Positions 22,761-29,745 of a stretch of DNA of 30,128 bases are shown one piece after another. Position numbers and translations under genes: made by a program. A model generated the notes under the pieces. The model had not been told where the DNA came from, did no database searches, and worked only from the letters and a program-made list of their open reading frames with translations. This stretch comes from JAIBJN01 sp035762005. GTDB lineage: Bacteria; Actinomycetota; Thermoleophilia; Gaiellales; Gaiellaceae. Location: the NCBI GenBank assembly GCA_035762005.1, contig DASTQA010000071.1, positions 1 to 30,128 of the forward strand. Direction: 5' to 3'. Position 1 is the stretch's first letter. The number at the start of each line of letters is the position of its first letter.

Positions 22761-22776
22761 CGTGCCCGCAGGCACG
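22761..22776 (-). repeat. Intergenic hairpin 2
   Basis: CGTGCC and GGCACG (6-bp stem) around the loop CGCA, the same loop sequence as hairpin 3. Confidence 0.4.
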
Positions 22777-22898
22777 TCACTCCGAGGTGCCGTAGCTCTC
22801 GGCGTTCCCGTCGCCGCCCGGAGGAGCCAGACGCCGGCGCTCGGCGGCCGGTCACCCACCGGACGGAGGACGTCCTCACGCTCTTCCGATCGAGCGGA

Positions 22899-22924
22899 CG
22901 ACGGGGGCCCGCAGGCCCCCGTCG
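22899..22924 (-). terminator. Intergenic hairpin 3, likely terminator of the second secreted-protein gene
   Basis: Perfect 11-bp stem CGACGGGGGCC (22899-22909) and GGCCCCCGTCG (22914-22924), loop CGCA, 22 bases past the TGA of the minus-strand gene ending at 22947. Confidence 0.65.
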
Positions 22925-22946
22925 AGCGCTCGCAGCCACCCTCCGC

Positions 22947-23624
22947 TCAGGGCCGGCTGTTCGAGGACGTGACGCCCGGTGAGACCCGGGCCGCGGCGAA
23001 CGGAGCGTTGACCGTGTACTTCACGTCGATCCCGCAGATCGCCGTGCCGGCCTGCTGGCCCTGGCCGATGACGTTGTAGACGTGCTTGAAGTTGCCGACG
23101 CGCTGGGCGCCTGCGTTCAAGAGCGTCCCGTTGGCCGTCGCGGGGTCGCCCGGGGTCCCGGTATCCACGAGGTCCGCCCTGAAGATGTCGTCGTAGGCAC
23201 CGCCCCGCCCGCGGAAAGCCATCCGCGTGATGTAGACGTCGCCGTTGCTGTTCGTCGTCGCGCTGTCGTCCCGGTAGTCGACGGTCAGGCCCGTGATCCT
23301 CGCTCCCTGGGGAAGGTGGATCTCGGCGTAGAAGTTACCGCCGGTGTAGCACCAGCCTGGATCCTCGTCGCCCGTCCCGGAGACGAACGTATCGCCGCGG
23401 GTCCCGTCGTCGGGGACGACGGCAGAGCCCGCGATCGTGTAGTGCTGGGTCGTCGTGGGGATCTTCTGGTAGCGCTGGTCGGCCTTCGGCCTGATGTGCT
23501 TCTTCCAGAGGTGGTTCACCGTCCCGCCGACGTGCGCGCCCGCGGGCGTGCCGACCATGACGATCCCGATCGCCATGCCCGTCGTGAGCAGGGCCATGAC
23601 CTTCCAGCGACGTTCTCTCTTCAC
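22947..23624 (-). CDS. Secreted protein with WK-H-KAD-RY motif (second of two paralogues)
   Basis: A 225-residue exported protein. VKRERRWKV and the hydrophobic run ALLTTGMAIGIVMVGTPAGA (11-30) make a signal peptide. HLWKKHIRPKADQRY at 38-52 matches HIWKHVKAKADERY of the neighbouring secreted protein at 22002-22550, and the rest is a beta-rich domain with EIHLPQGARITGLTVDYRDD, which resembles a jelly-roll or carbohydrate/tail-like fold, and two Cys (DPGWCYTGG and TAICGID). The GTG start at 23624 has a clear AAAGGAG 6 bases upstream, with TTTACT further upstream as a possible -10, so it has a normal leader unlike many genes here. A terminator hairpin follows. Function unknown; it is probably secreted as a surface or environmental protein. 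Confidence 0.8.
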   Translation of the reverse strand: MKRERRWKVMALLTTGMAIGIVMVGTPAGAHVGGTVNHLWKKHIRPKADQRYQKIPTTTQHYTIAGSAVVPDDGTRGDTFVSGTGDEDPGWCYTGGNFYAEIHLPQGARITGLTVDYRDDSATTNSNGDVYITRMAFRGRGGAYDDIFRADLVDTGTPGDPATANGTLLNAGAQRVGNFKHVYNVIGQGQQAGTAICGIDVKYTVNAPFAAARVSPGVTSSNSRP

Positions 23625-23801
23625 TCTCGACTCCTTTCGGCACCCGGCAAGCGCGGGCTCGTGCCCCCCGCTCAGCGAAGTAAACGAGACCGCCCGGACG
23701 GCGTCATCGCCCGGAAGGGGAGTCCGACCTGCAGGAAGGGAATGCCAGCTCGCGGCCCGAGCACGCCGGGCCGGCCCGAGGGCTACAGGGTGAGGCGCGG
23801 C

Positions 23802-23807
23802 TACGAT
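23802..23807 (+). promoter_or_regulatory. -10-like hexamer for the leaderless M50 protease gene
   Basis: TACGAT ends 6 bases before GTG 23814; the intervening GAGACG is not a convincing Shine-Dalgarno. Confidence 0.45.
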
Positions 23808-23813
23808 GAGACG

Positions 23814-24689
23814 GTGAGCAGGCTGACGCCTCAGCAGGACCCCGAGCCTCGTTACGAGCTCGACCCGATCGCGACCGACCCCGCCGAGTACGGGCTCCGC
23901 GACTACGAGCCGATCCACCCGCGGAGCCGCTGGCGCGAGGTCGGGCGGAAGCTCTGGGCGCCGATCGCGGGGCTCGGCTACCTCCTCTTCAAGTTCAAGG
24001 CCGCGCTCCTCGCGATCTTCAAGTTCAAGATCTTCACGACGTCGGCCTCGATGCTCGTGTCCGTCGCGGCCTACGCCTGGATCTGGGGGTGGCGCTTCGC
24101 GGTCGGCTTCGTGCTCCTGCTCTTCGTGCACGAGCTCGGCCACGTCCTCGAGCTCAGGCGCCAGGGCGTCCCCGCCACGGCGCCGCTCTTCATCCCCTTC
24201 CTCGGCGCCGTCGTCGGCATGAAGCAGCTCCCGAAGGACGTCTGGCGAGAGGCCCAGGTGGCGCTCGCCGGCCCGATCCTCGGGAGCCTCGGCACGGTCG
24301 CGGTGTGGGTCGCCGGGGAGGCGCTCGACTCGGAGCTCCTCGTCGCGCTCGCCTTCACCGGGTTCTTCCTCAACCTCTTCAACCTCCTGCCGGTGTCGCC
24401 GCTCGACGGCGGGCGGGCGGCCGCGGCGCTCCACCCCGTCCTCTGGGCCGTCGGCCTGGCCCTCCTGCTCGGCCTCACGCTCCTCTGGCCCAACCCGATC
24501 CTCATCCTCGTCCTCGTCGTCGGCGGGCTCGACGTCTGGCGCCGCTGGCGGGGCCGGACGGAGCCCGGCGCGGCCGAGTACTACGCGATCGCCCCGTGGC
24601 AGCGCGCGGTCGTCGGCGTCACGTACGTCGGACTGATCGCCGTGCTCGCGCTCGCCATGAGCGCGACGCACGTCGAGCGCACGTTCTAG
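23814..24689 (+). CDS. Site-2 protease-like membrane metalloprotease (M50 family)
   Basis: A 291-residue integral membrane zinc protease of the M50/site-2 group, which cut substrates within the membrane. The zinc motif is HELGH at 106-110, in FVHELGHVLELRRQGV, and the third metal ligand region is NLLPVSPLDGGRA with D198. About six hydrophobic segments surround these sites (roughly 78-104, 124-136, 148-168, 173-193, 208-238, 262-283), and a FKFKAALLAIFKFK amphipathic stretch precedes the first. The N-terminal 40 residues are cytoplasmic and charged. GTG 23814 is chosen by its -10-like element and because the family fold begins soon after; upstream frame is low-complexity. It is followed 2 bases later by the LOG-family gene, so an operon is likely. 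No substrate is evident. Confidence 0.88.
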   Translation: MSRLTPQQDPEPRYELDPIATDPAEYGLRDYEPIHPRSRWREVGRKLWAPIAGLGYLLFKFKAALLAIFKFKIFTTSASMLVSVAAYAWIWGWRFAVGFVLLLFVHELGHVLELRRQGVPATAPLFIPFLGAVVGMKQLPKDVWREAQVALAGPILGSLGTVAVWVAGEALDSELLVALAFTGFFLNLFNLLPVSPLDGGRAAAALHPVLWAVGLALLLGLTLLWPNPILILVLVVGGLDVWRRWRGRTEPGAAEYYAIAPWQRAVVGVTYVGLIAVLALAMSATHVERTF

Positions 24690-24691
24690 CG

Positions 24692-25390
24692 ATGGACGAC
24701 CGACGGATCCTCGAGAGCGAGGACGGCGCCGAGCGCCGACACGTCCGCCGGATCGCCGACGAGTTCTTCGAGGGCTTCGACGCGGTCGCCGACCTGCCGT
24801 CGCCGGCGGTCTCCATCTTCGGCTCCGCGCGGGTGGGCGAGGGGCATCCTGCCTACGAGGAGGCGCGAGAGGTCGGCCGCCTCTTCGCTGAGGCCGGGTT
24901 CGTCGTCGTCACCGGCGGCGGCCCCGGCGTCATGGAGGCGGCCAACCGCGGCGCGAAGGAGGGGAACGGCCTCTCCGTCGGGTTCAACATCGTCCTGCCG
25001 CACGAGCAGGAGTCGAACCCGTACCTCGACGTCGGGCTGACGTTCGCGCACTTCTACGTGCGCAAGACGATGTTCGTGAAGGCGGCCGAGGGCTTCGTCA
25101 TCTTCCCGGGCGGCTTCGGCACGCTCGACGAGCTCTTCGAGGCGCTGACGCTCATCCAGACAGGCAAGATCCTCAACTTCCCGGTCGTGCTCTTCGACGG
25201 CGAATACTGGGACGGGCTCCTCCGCTGGGTGGAGGAGCAGCTCCTCGCCGAGGGCATGATCTCGCCCGAGGACGAGCGGCTTCTCCACGTCACGGGCGAC
25301 CCGCGGGAGGCCGTGGACGTCGTCGTCCGCTGCTACCGCGAGCGCTGCGCCGCCTCGCCGGCGGAGCCGGCCAAGGCGGACGCGCAGTAG
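24692..25390 (+). CDS. LOG-family (TIGR00730) Rossmann-fold nucleoside 5'-monophosphate hydrolase
   Basis: A 232-residue cytoplasmic protein of the LOG/lysine-decarboxylase-like group, whose tested members cleave nucleoside 5'-monophosphates (such as cytokinin ribotides) to base and ribose 5-phosphate. It shows VSIFGSARVGEGHPAYEEA, VVTGGGPGVMEAANRGA (nucleotide-binding glycine loop), HFYVRKTMFVKAAEGFVIFP and the family signature PGGFGTLDELFEALTLIQTG, where the PGGxGT-x2-E motif makes the active site. The N-terminal helix (residues 1-35) is charged and longer than in minimal LOG proteins. ATG 24692 lies 2 bases after the stop of the M50 protease gene, so expression is coupled. A bulged hairpin follows the stop. 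Confidence 0.92.
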   Translation: MDDRRILESEDGAERRHVRRIADEFFEGFDAVADLPSPAVSIFGSARVGEGHPAYEEAREVGRLFAEAGFVVVTGGGPGVMEAANRGAKEGNGLSVGFNIVLPHEQESNPYLDVGLTFAHFYVRKTMFVKAAEGFVIFPGGFGTLDELFEALTLIQTGKILNFPVVLFDGEYWDGLLRWVEEQLLAEGMISPEDERLLHVTGDPREAVDVVVRCYRERCAASPAEPAKADAQ

Positions 25391-25394
25391 GACT

Positions 25395-25435
25395 GCGGCG
25401 GAACGGGCACCCGGCCGCGGGCACCCGTCCGCCGC
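25395..25435. terminator. Bidirectional terminator between converging genes
   Basis: Stem GCGGCGGAACGGG (25395-25407) with CCCGTCCGCCGC (25424-25435), 12 pairs and one bulged A. It lies between the LOG-family gene (stop 25390) and the SRPBCC gene (stop 25446), so it can serve both. Confidence 0.6.
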
Positions 25436-25445
25436 CGAGCTCCGG

Positions 25446-25913
25446 CTAGCGGACCCGCTGGCCGCCCTCGACCTCGCCGCGCCAGGCGCCGCTCTCGACG
25501 CCGCGGCTCTCGACGAGCTCCTTGAAGCGCTCGAGGTCGGCCTTGACCCGGCGCGAGTCGGCGCCGAGCGCGCTCCCGAGCGCCTCCATCATGCCCTCGG
25601 TCTCGTGCTCGATCTGCACGGTGACGGCCGCCTGGTTGTCGCCGCGGCGGTGGAACGTCACGACCCCGGAGTTGCCGTGGCCCTCGATCGCCTTCCAGGC
25701 GACGCGCTCGTCGGGGCGCTGCTCGGTGATCTCGGCGAGCCACTCGTGCTCCTTGCCGCCGACCTCCGCGAGCCAGCGGAGATGCGTGTCGTCGGTCTGG
25801 GTGACGGACCTCACGCCCTCCATGAAGCGCGGGAACTCCTCGAACTGCGTCCACTGGTTGTACGCCGTCGTGACGGGCACGTTGACGTCGATGGACTCGG
25901 TGACACTTGCCAT
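25446..25913 (-). CDS. SRPBCC (polyketide cyclase/START-like) protein
   Basis: A 155-residue helix-grip protein of the SRPBCC superfamily. It opens ASVTESIDVNVPVTTAYNQW and continues EEFPRFMEGVRSVTQTDDTH, the standard beta1-alpha1-alpha2 start of the polyketide-cyclase/dehydrase subgroup, and ends with a long C-terminal helix (RRVKADLERFKELVESRG) that packs over a ligand pocket. Proteins of this subgroup bind hydrophobic ligands or act in stress responses; substrate unknown. ATG 25913 has a very good AGGAGG 5 bases upstream, so it is an SD-led gene. It lies 75 bases downstream of bioY on the same strand but with its own RBS, so a shared transcript is possible. No odd features. Confidence 0.85.
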   Translation of the reverse strand: MASVTESIDVNVPVTTAYNQWTQFEEFPRFMEGVRSVTQTDDTHLRWLAEVGGKEHEWLAEITEQRPDERVAWKAIEGHGNSGVVTFHRRGDNQAAVTVQIEHETEGMMEALGSALGADSRRVKADLERFKELVESRGVESGAWRGEVEGGQRVR

Positions 25914-25988
25914 GACTGCCTCCTGTACGTCGTTGTCGCTCGCTCCCGCGTACCCGCCGGTTCCGGGCCGGAAACGGCGGCTCCGGGG

Positions 25989-26573
25989 CTAGCCGCGGAG
26001 GCGCTCGACGAGCTTCCAGGCGCCCGGGAGCAGGGCGCCCGCGAGGTAGAGCTTGAGGAGGTCGCCGACGACGAACGGGTAGAGGCCGGCCTCGAGCGTG
26101 GCTTCGACACCGAGGTTCTGCGTGTGCGCGAGCCAGGGGAGGCCGAACGCGTAGATGACGACGCTGCCGGTGAGCATGGCGGCCACGGCCGAGTTGAAGC
26201 GCCGGTCCCAGCGCCGCTGGGCGAGAAGACCGGCGAGAAGCGCGGCGACGATGAAGCCGACGAGATAGCCGCCCGTCGCGCCCTTGACGATCTCCCAGCC
26301 GCCCTCCCCTCCCGAGTACACCGGCGCGCCGACGAGGCCGACGAAGAAGTAGAGGAGCAGGCTGGAGGCGCCGAGCACCGGCCCGTAGGACGCGCCCACG
26401 AGGAGGACGGCGAAGGTCTGGCCGGAGATGGGCACCGGCGTGAACCCCAGCACGATCTCGATCTGGGCGGCGAGGCTGACCAGCCCGGCGCCCGCGACGA
26501 CCAGGAGAAGGTCGGTCAGCAGGCCTGAACGCGGCAGGATCGCAAGCCTGAGGGTGGCCGCGTGCGGGTTCAT
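25989..26573 (-). CDS. bioY: BioY, biotin ECF transporter substrate-binding subunit
   Basis: A 194-residue membrane protein that binds biotin for uptake, alone or with the ECF energy-coupling module. Signature parts are AAQIEIVLGFTPVPISGQTF, LLVGASYGPVLGASSLLLYF, VGAPVYSGGEGGWEIVKGATG and GYLVGFIVAALLAG, then YPFVVGDLLKLYLAGALLPG, all typical of BioY with about six helices. ATG 26573 begins MNPHAATLRLAILPRSG; a TAGAGT element 9 bases upstream could be its -10 and no SD is evident. No EcfA/EcfT genes are in the window, so those would be elsewhere or BioY works alone. Biotin supply links it to the two carboxylase subunits in this region. The VanW-like gene ends 24 bases upstream. Confidence 0.95.
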   Translation of the reverse strand: MNPHAATLRLAILPRSGLLTDLLLVVAGAGLVSLAAQIEIVLGFTPVPISGQTFAVLLVGASYGPVLGASSLLLYFFVGLVGAPVYSGGEGGWEIVKGATGGYLVGFIVAALLAGLLAQRRWDRRFNSAVAAMLTGSVVIYAFGLPWLAHTQNLGVEATLEAGLYPFVVGDLLKLYLAGALLPGAWKLVERLRG

Positions 26574-26597
26574 CGCGGCGGGACTCTAAACGACCTC

Positions 26598-28382
26598 CTA
26601 GGTCGTCGGCAGGTAGAAGAAGTCGCCGGGCGGCGTGCGGCCTGGGCCGTAGATGGCAGTGGGGTTCTGCGGGACGTAGCGCGTGAAGAAGTCGTCCTCG
26701 CGGATGAGCTCGCCCTTCTCGTAGACGCGGCGGTGGACGTTGACGTCGAAGCCGGGCCCGCCCCCGCTCGCGTGCGTGACCGAGTTCGGCGGCGCGCTCG
26801 GGTCGACCGCGTACTGGAGCCGCGGCTGCGTGTAGTTCGTCGGCTCGCTCGTGGACGACTCGACGCGGCGGCCTTGCTTCGTCCCGTAGAAGCTGACGGT
26901 GAAGGTCGTGTCCGTGTAGTCGACCTTGACGAGGATCGCGTTCTCGAGGTCGTTCCGGAAGACGAGGTCCGGGCCTCCCCACGACACCGTCGCGTCGCGA
27001 CCGACCGGGTAGTGGCTGATGTAGAAGGAGTGGTTGATCCGGTTCGTGATCGGGAGCCCCGCCTCGAAGGCGGCGTTGAAGACCGTCGTCGCCGTCTGGC
27101 AGACACCGCCGCCGATCGAGGGGATGAGGACGCCGCCGAAGATCATCTGGCCCTCGTGGAAGCCGCGCTCGATCGTCCGCGGGCCGACGCGGGCGTTGTA
27201 GGAGAACGTCGCCCCCGGCTCGATGATCTCGCCGTCCATGTAGTCCCCGAGCAGGTGGACGTTCCAGATGCGGTTCGCCGACGACTCGCCCATGTCGGTC
27301 GTGAAGGTGGAGACCCGCTCGCGGATCCCGAGCGCCTTCGCGTCGCGGGTCGTGAAGTCGGCGGCGAGGGCGGTGACCCCGACGACGGCGACGCGCCGAC
27401 CGGGACTAGCCCCGGCGGCGAGGACGGCATCCCGCGCCTTCGCGACGTCGAGCGTCGTGCCCGGCCGCGAGGGAACGACGCGCGCCCGCGCGCCGGCGAC
27501 TCTGAAGGTCGCGTCGACCGGCTCGCGCAGCCGCTCCCGGAGCAGCGGCAGGAGCATCTCCTCGAGCGGCTCCGCGGCGAGCGCCACCTCGTACGTCCCC
27601 TCCGCGCGGCGGAAGCGGACGAGCTCCGCGAGCTGCGCCGGCCGGAGCCGGCCGGCGGCGTCGCCCTTGAACCGGATCCCGACGGGCGCCGCGAGGAGCG
27701 CGCGCGCGTCGAAGGCGGCGTCCTCGGCCTCGGCGGTCGTCACGGCGGGCGCGACGGAGCGGACCCGCGCGGCCACGGTTCGCGAGCCGGCGAGGCCGGC
27801 GTCCCGGACGGCGGCGAGGACCGGCTCGACGTCCACGGCCGTCCCCTCCCGGCCCGGCGTGACGACGACCTCCGTTCCCTGCACCGCGAGAGCCGCGTTC
27901 GCCGGGCGCGTCGTCAGACGGCGCAGCGTCGCCTCCACGTCTCCCTGCTCGCCCGGGAGGCCACGGAGGACCGGCTCGACCTCGCGCTCGAACGCGAAGG
28001 GCGCGACGAGGGCGCCGAGGCGCGCGGCGAAGGAGTCGCGGCCCGCCGCGAAGGCCCGCTCCCCGGTCGCCGCCGCGTCGAGCGCCCAGACTCGCTCCGG
28101 CCGCAGGCCGAAGCTCCGCTCGCCGACGGAGACGCGAACCGGCTCGCTCAGGCGGTCTCCGAGGGCCGCGCTCAGGCGCGTCTCGGCCTCGGCCCGCGAG
28201 AGGCCGCCGACGTCGACGCCGGCGACCGAGACGCCGGGCAGGACCGCCTCGCGCAGCGTGTAGGCCCGCGCGAACACGGCCGCCCCCGCGACGGCGACGA
28301 GCAGCGCCACCGCGAGCGCGACGGCGCCCGGCCGGCTGAGCCGGCGGATCGGGCGGGCGATCCGGGCGGCGATCTCCGTCAT
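26598..28382 (-). CDS. VanW family membrane-anchored protein with peptidoglycan-binding-type repeats
   Basis: A 594-residue cell-envelope protein. A basic N-terminus is followed by one membrane anchor (PGAVALAVALLVAVAGAAVF, about residues 18-37). Residues about 45-350 contain two PG_binding_4-like repeats (PGVSVAGVDVGGLSRAEAE starts the first), and about 385-510 is the VanW domain with GATFSYNARVGPRTIERGF, IPSIGGGVCQTATTVFNAAF and SHYPVGRDATVSWGGPDL. VanW was named from vancomycin-resistance clusters, but the family is widespread and its role is unknown; the lone Cys in GGGVCQTATT is conserved. ATG 28382 is preferred to the longer frame because the upstream part would overlap selA's promoter; a TACGCT element lies 9 bases upstream. 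It is divergent from selA. Confidence 0.92.
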   Translation of the reverse strand: MTEIAARIARPIRRLSRPGAVALAVALLVAVAGAAVFARAYTLREAVLPGVSVAGVDVGGLSRAEAETRLSAALGDRLSEPVRVSVGERSFGLRPERVWALDAAATGERAFAAGRDSFAARLGALVAPFAFEREVEPVLRGLPGEQGDVEATLRRLTTRPANAALAVQGTEVVVTPGREGTAVDVEPVLAAVRDAGLAGSRTVAARVRSVAPAVTTAEAEDAAFDARALLAAPVGIRFKGDAAGRLRPAQLAELVRFRRAEGTYEVALAAEPLEEMLLPLLRERLREPVDATFRVAGARARVVPSRPGTTLDVAKARDAVLAAGASPGRRVAVVGVTALAADFTTRDAKALGIRERVSTFTTDMGESSANRIWNVHLLGDYMDGEIIEPGATFSYNARVGPRTIERGFHEGQMIFGGVLIPSIGGGVCQTATTVFNAAFEAGLPITNRINHSFYISHYPVGRDATVSWGGPDLVFRNDLENAILVKVDYTDTTFTVSFYGTKQGRRVESSTSEPTNYTQPRLQYAVDPSAPPNSVTHASGGGPGFDVNVHRRVYEKGELIREDDFFTRYVPQNPTAIYGPGRTPPGDFFYLPTT

Positions 28383-28415
28383 GGACTCCGGAGCGTACCC
28401 CGAAAACGCGCGCAC

Positions 28416-28421
28416 TATCAT
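28416..28421 (+). promoter_or_regulatory. -10-like hexamer for leaderless selA
   Basis: TATCAT ends 7 bases before GTG 28429, in a 46-bp divergent region that also holds the minus-strand TACGCT element of the VanW gene. Confidence 0.5.
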
Positions 28422-28428
28422 CAATCGC

Positions 28429-29745
28429 GTGAGCGCCTCGAACCCGCTCCGCGACCTCCCCTCGGTGGACGAGCTGCTCGGCCGCGCGGAGCTCGCTCAG
28501 CTCGTCGAGCGCCACGGACGGCCCCTCGTCCTCGCGGCCGTCCGCGCCGCGCTCGCGCGCGCGCGCGAGGAGGTGAGGGCCGGCTACCCGGCGGGCGACC
28601 TCGCCGAGCGGGCCGCGGCGGAGCTCCGGGCCCGCCTGCGCCCGAGCCTCCGGCGGGTGCTGAACGCGACCGGCGTCGTCGTCCACACGAACCTCGGCCG
28701 CGCCCCGCTCGCCGGGGCTGCCCTCGAGCGCGTGCTCGAGGTCGGGGCCGGCTACTCCAACCTGGAGTACGACGTCGGCGCGGGCGCGCGCGGCTCGCGG
28801 CAGGACCACGTCGCGGGCGTGCTGCGCGAGCTCGCCGGCGCGGAGGCGGCGCTCGTCGTCAACAACAACGCCGCGGCCGTGCTGCTCGCCCTCGCGGCGC
28901 TCGCGGACGGCCGCGAGGTGATCGTCTCCCGCGGCGAGCTGATCGAGATCGGCGACGGCTTCCGCATCCCGGACGTGCTCGCGCGCTCGGGCGCGGCGCT
29001 CGTCGAGGTGGGGACGACCAACCGCACCCGCCTGGCCGACTACGAGCGCGCGATCGGGGAGCGGACCGCCCTCCTCCTGCGGGTCCACCAGTCGAACTTC
29101 CGCATGGTCGGCTTCACCGAGCAGCCTCGGCCGCGCGAGCTCGCGCGCCTCGCCGAGCGCCACGGGCTCGCGCTCGTGGACGACCTCGGGTCGGGCGCGC
29201 TCGTCGAGACCGGCGACGAGCCGACCGTCCGGGCCAGCGTCGAGGCGGGCGCGCACGTCGTCACCTTCTCCGGCGACAAGCTCCTCGGCGGTCCGCAGGC
29301 CGGCATCGTCGTCGGCCGCGCCGACCTCGTCGAGCGCATGCGCCGGCATCCGCTCCAGCGCGCGCTTCGCGCGGACAAGCTGACGCTCGCGGCGCTCGAG
29401 GGGACGCTCGCGCTCTACCGTGCCGGGAGCCGGGAGCTGCCGGTGCTCCGCATGCTCGAGGAGTCCGGAGAGGCCGTGCGCGCCCGGGCCGAGCGCCTCG
29501 CGTCGCTCACGGGCGGGACGGTCGAGCGCACGGTCGCGCGCAGCGGCGGGGGAGCGCTCCCAGTCGCGGAGATCGAGAGCTATGCCTGCCAGCTCGAGGT
29601 GGCGCTCGCCGAGCCGCTCCGCCGCGGCGAGCCGGCCGTCGTCGGCATCGTGCGCGACGACCGGCTCCTGCTCGACTGCCGGACGCTCTCCGACGTCGAC
29701 GTGGACGAGGTCGCCGAGGCGGTGGCGCGCTGCCGCTCACGGTAG
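28429..29745 (+). CDS. selA: L-seryl-tRNA(Sec) selenium transferase
   Basis: PLP-dependent enzyme that converts seryl-tRNA(Sec) to selenocysteyl-tRNA(Sec) using selenophosphate. The 438-residue product has the SelA N-terminal domain (NPLRDLPSVDELLGRAELAQ), RVLNATGVVVHTNLGRAPL, GYSNLEYDVGAGARGSR, ALVVNNNAAAVLLAL, EVGTTNRTRLADYERAIGE, VHQSNFRMVGFTEQP, ALVDDLGSGALVE and SGDKLLGGPQAGIVVG, where K284 forms the Schiff base with PLP. Full family length suggests a working enzyme. GTG 28429 fits the leaderless pattern and gives the normal N-terminus. The 3' end overlaps selB by 16 bases. Presence of selA/selB implies that UGA is read as Sec in some genes of this organism; no tRNA(Sec) or selenoprotein was found in the window. 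Confidence 0.97.
   Translation: MSASNPLRDLPSVDELLGRAELAQLVERHGRPLVLAAVRAALARAREEVRAGYPAGDLAERAAAELRARLRPSLRRVLNATGVVVHTNLGRAPLAGAALERVLEVGAGYSNLEYDVGAGARGSRQDHVAGVLRELAGAEAALVVNNNAAAVLLALAALADGREVIVSRGELIEIGDGFRIPDVLARSGAALVEVGTTNRTRLADYERAIGERTALLLRVHQSNFRMVGFTEQPRPRELARLAERHGLALVDDLGSGALVETGDEPTVRASVEAGAHVVTFSGDKLLGGPQAGIVVGRADLVERMRRHPLQRALRADKLTLAALEGTLALYRAGSRELPVLRMLEESGEAVRARAERLASLTGGTVERTVARSGGGALPVAEIESYACQLEVALAEPLRRGEPAVVGIVRDDRLLLDCRTLSDVDVDEVAEAVARCRSR

Noticed and set aside
22623..22859. 78-codon minus-strand frame in the gap between the secreted-protein genes
   Set aside because: No RBS, low-complexity Arg/Gly/Ser composition, and it overlaps the hairpins.
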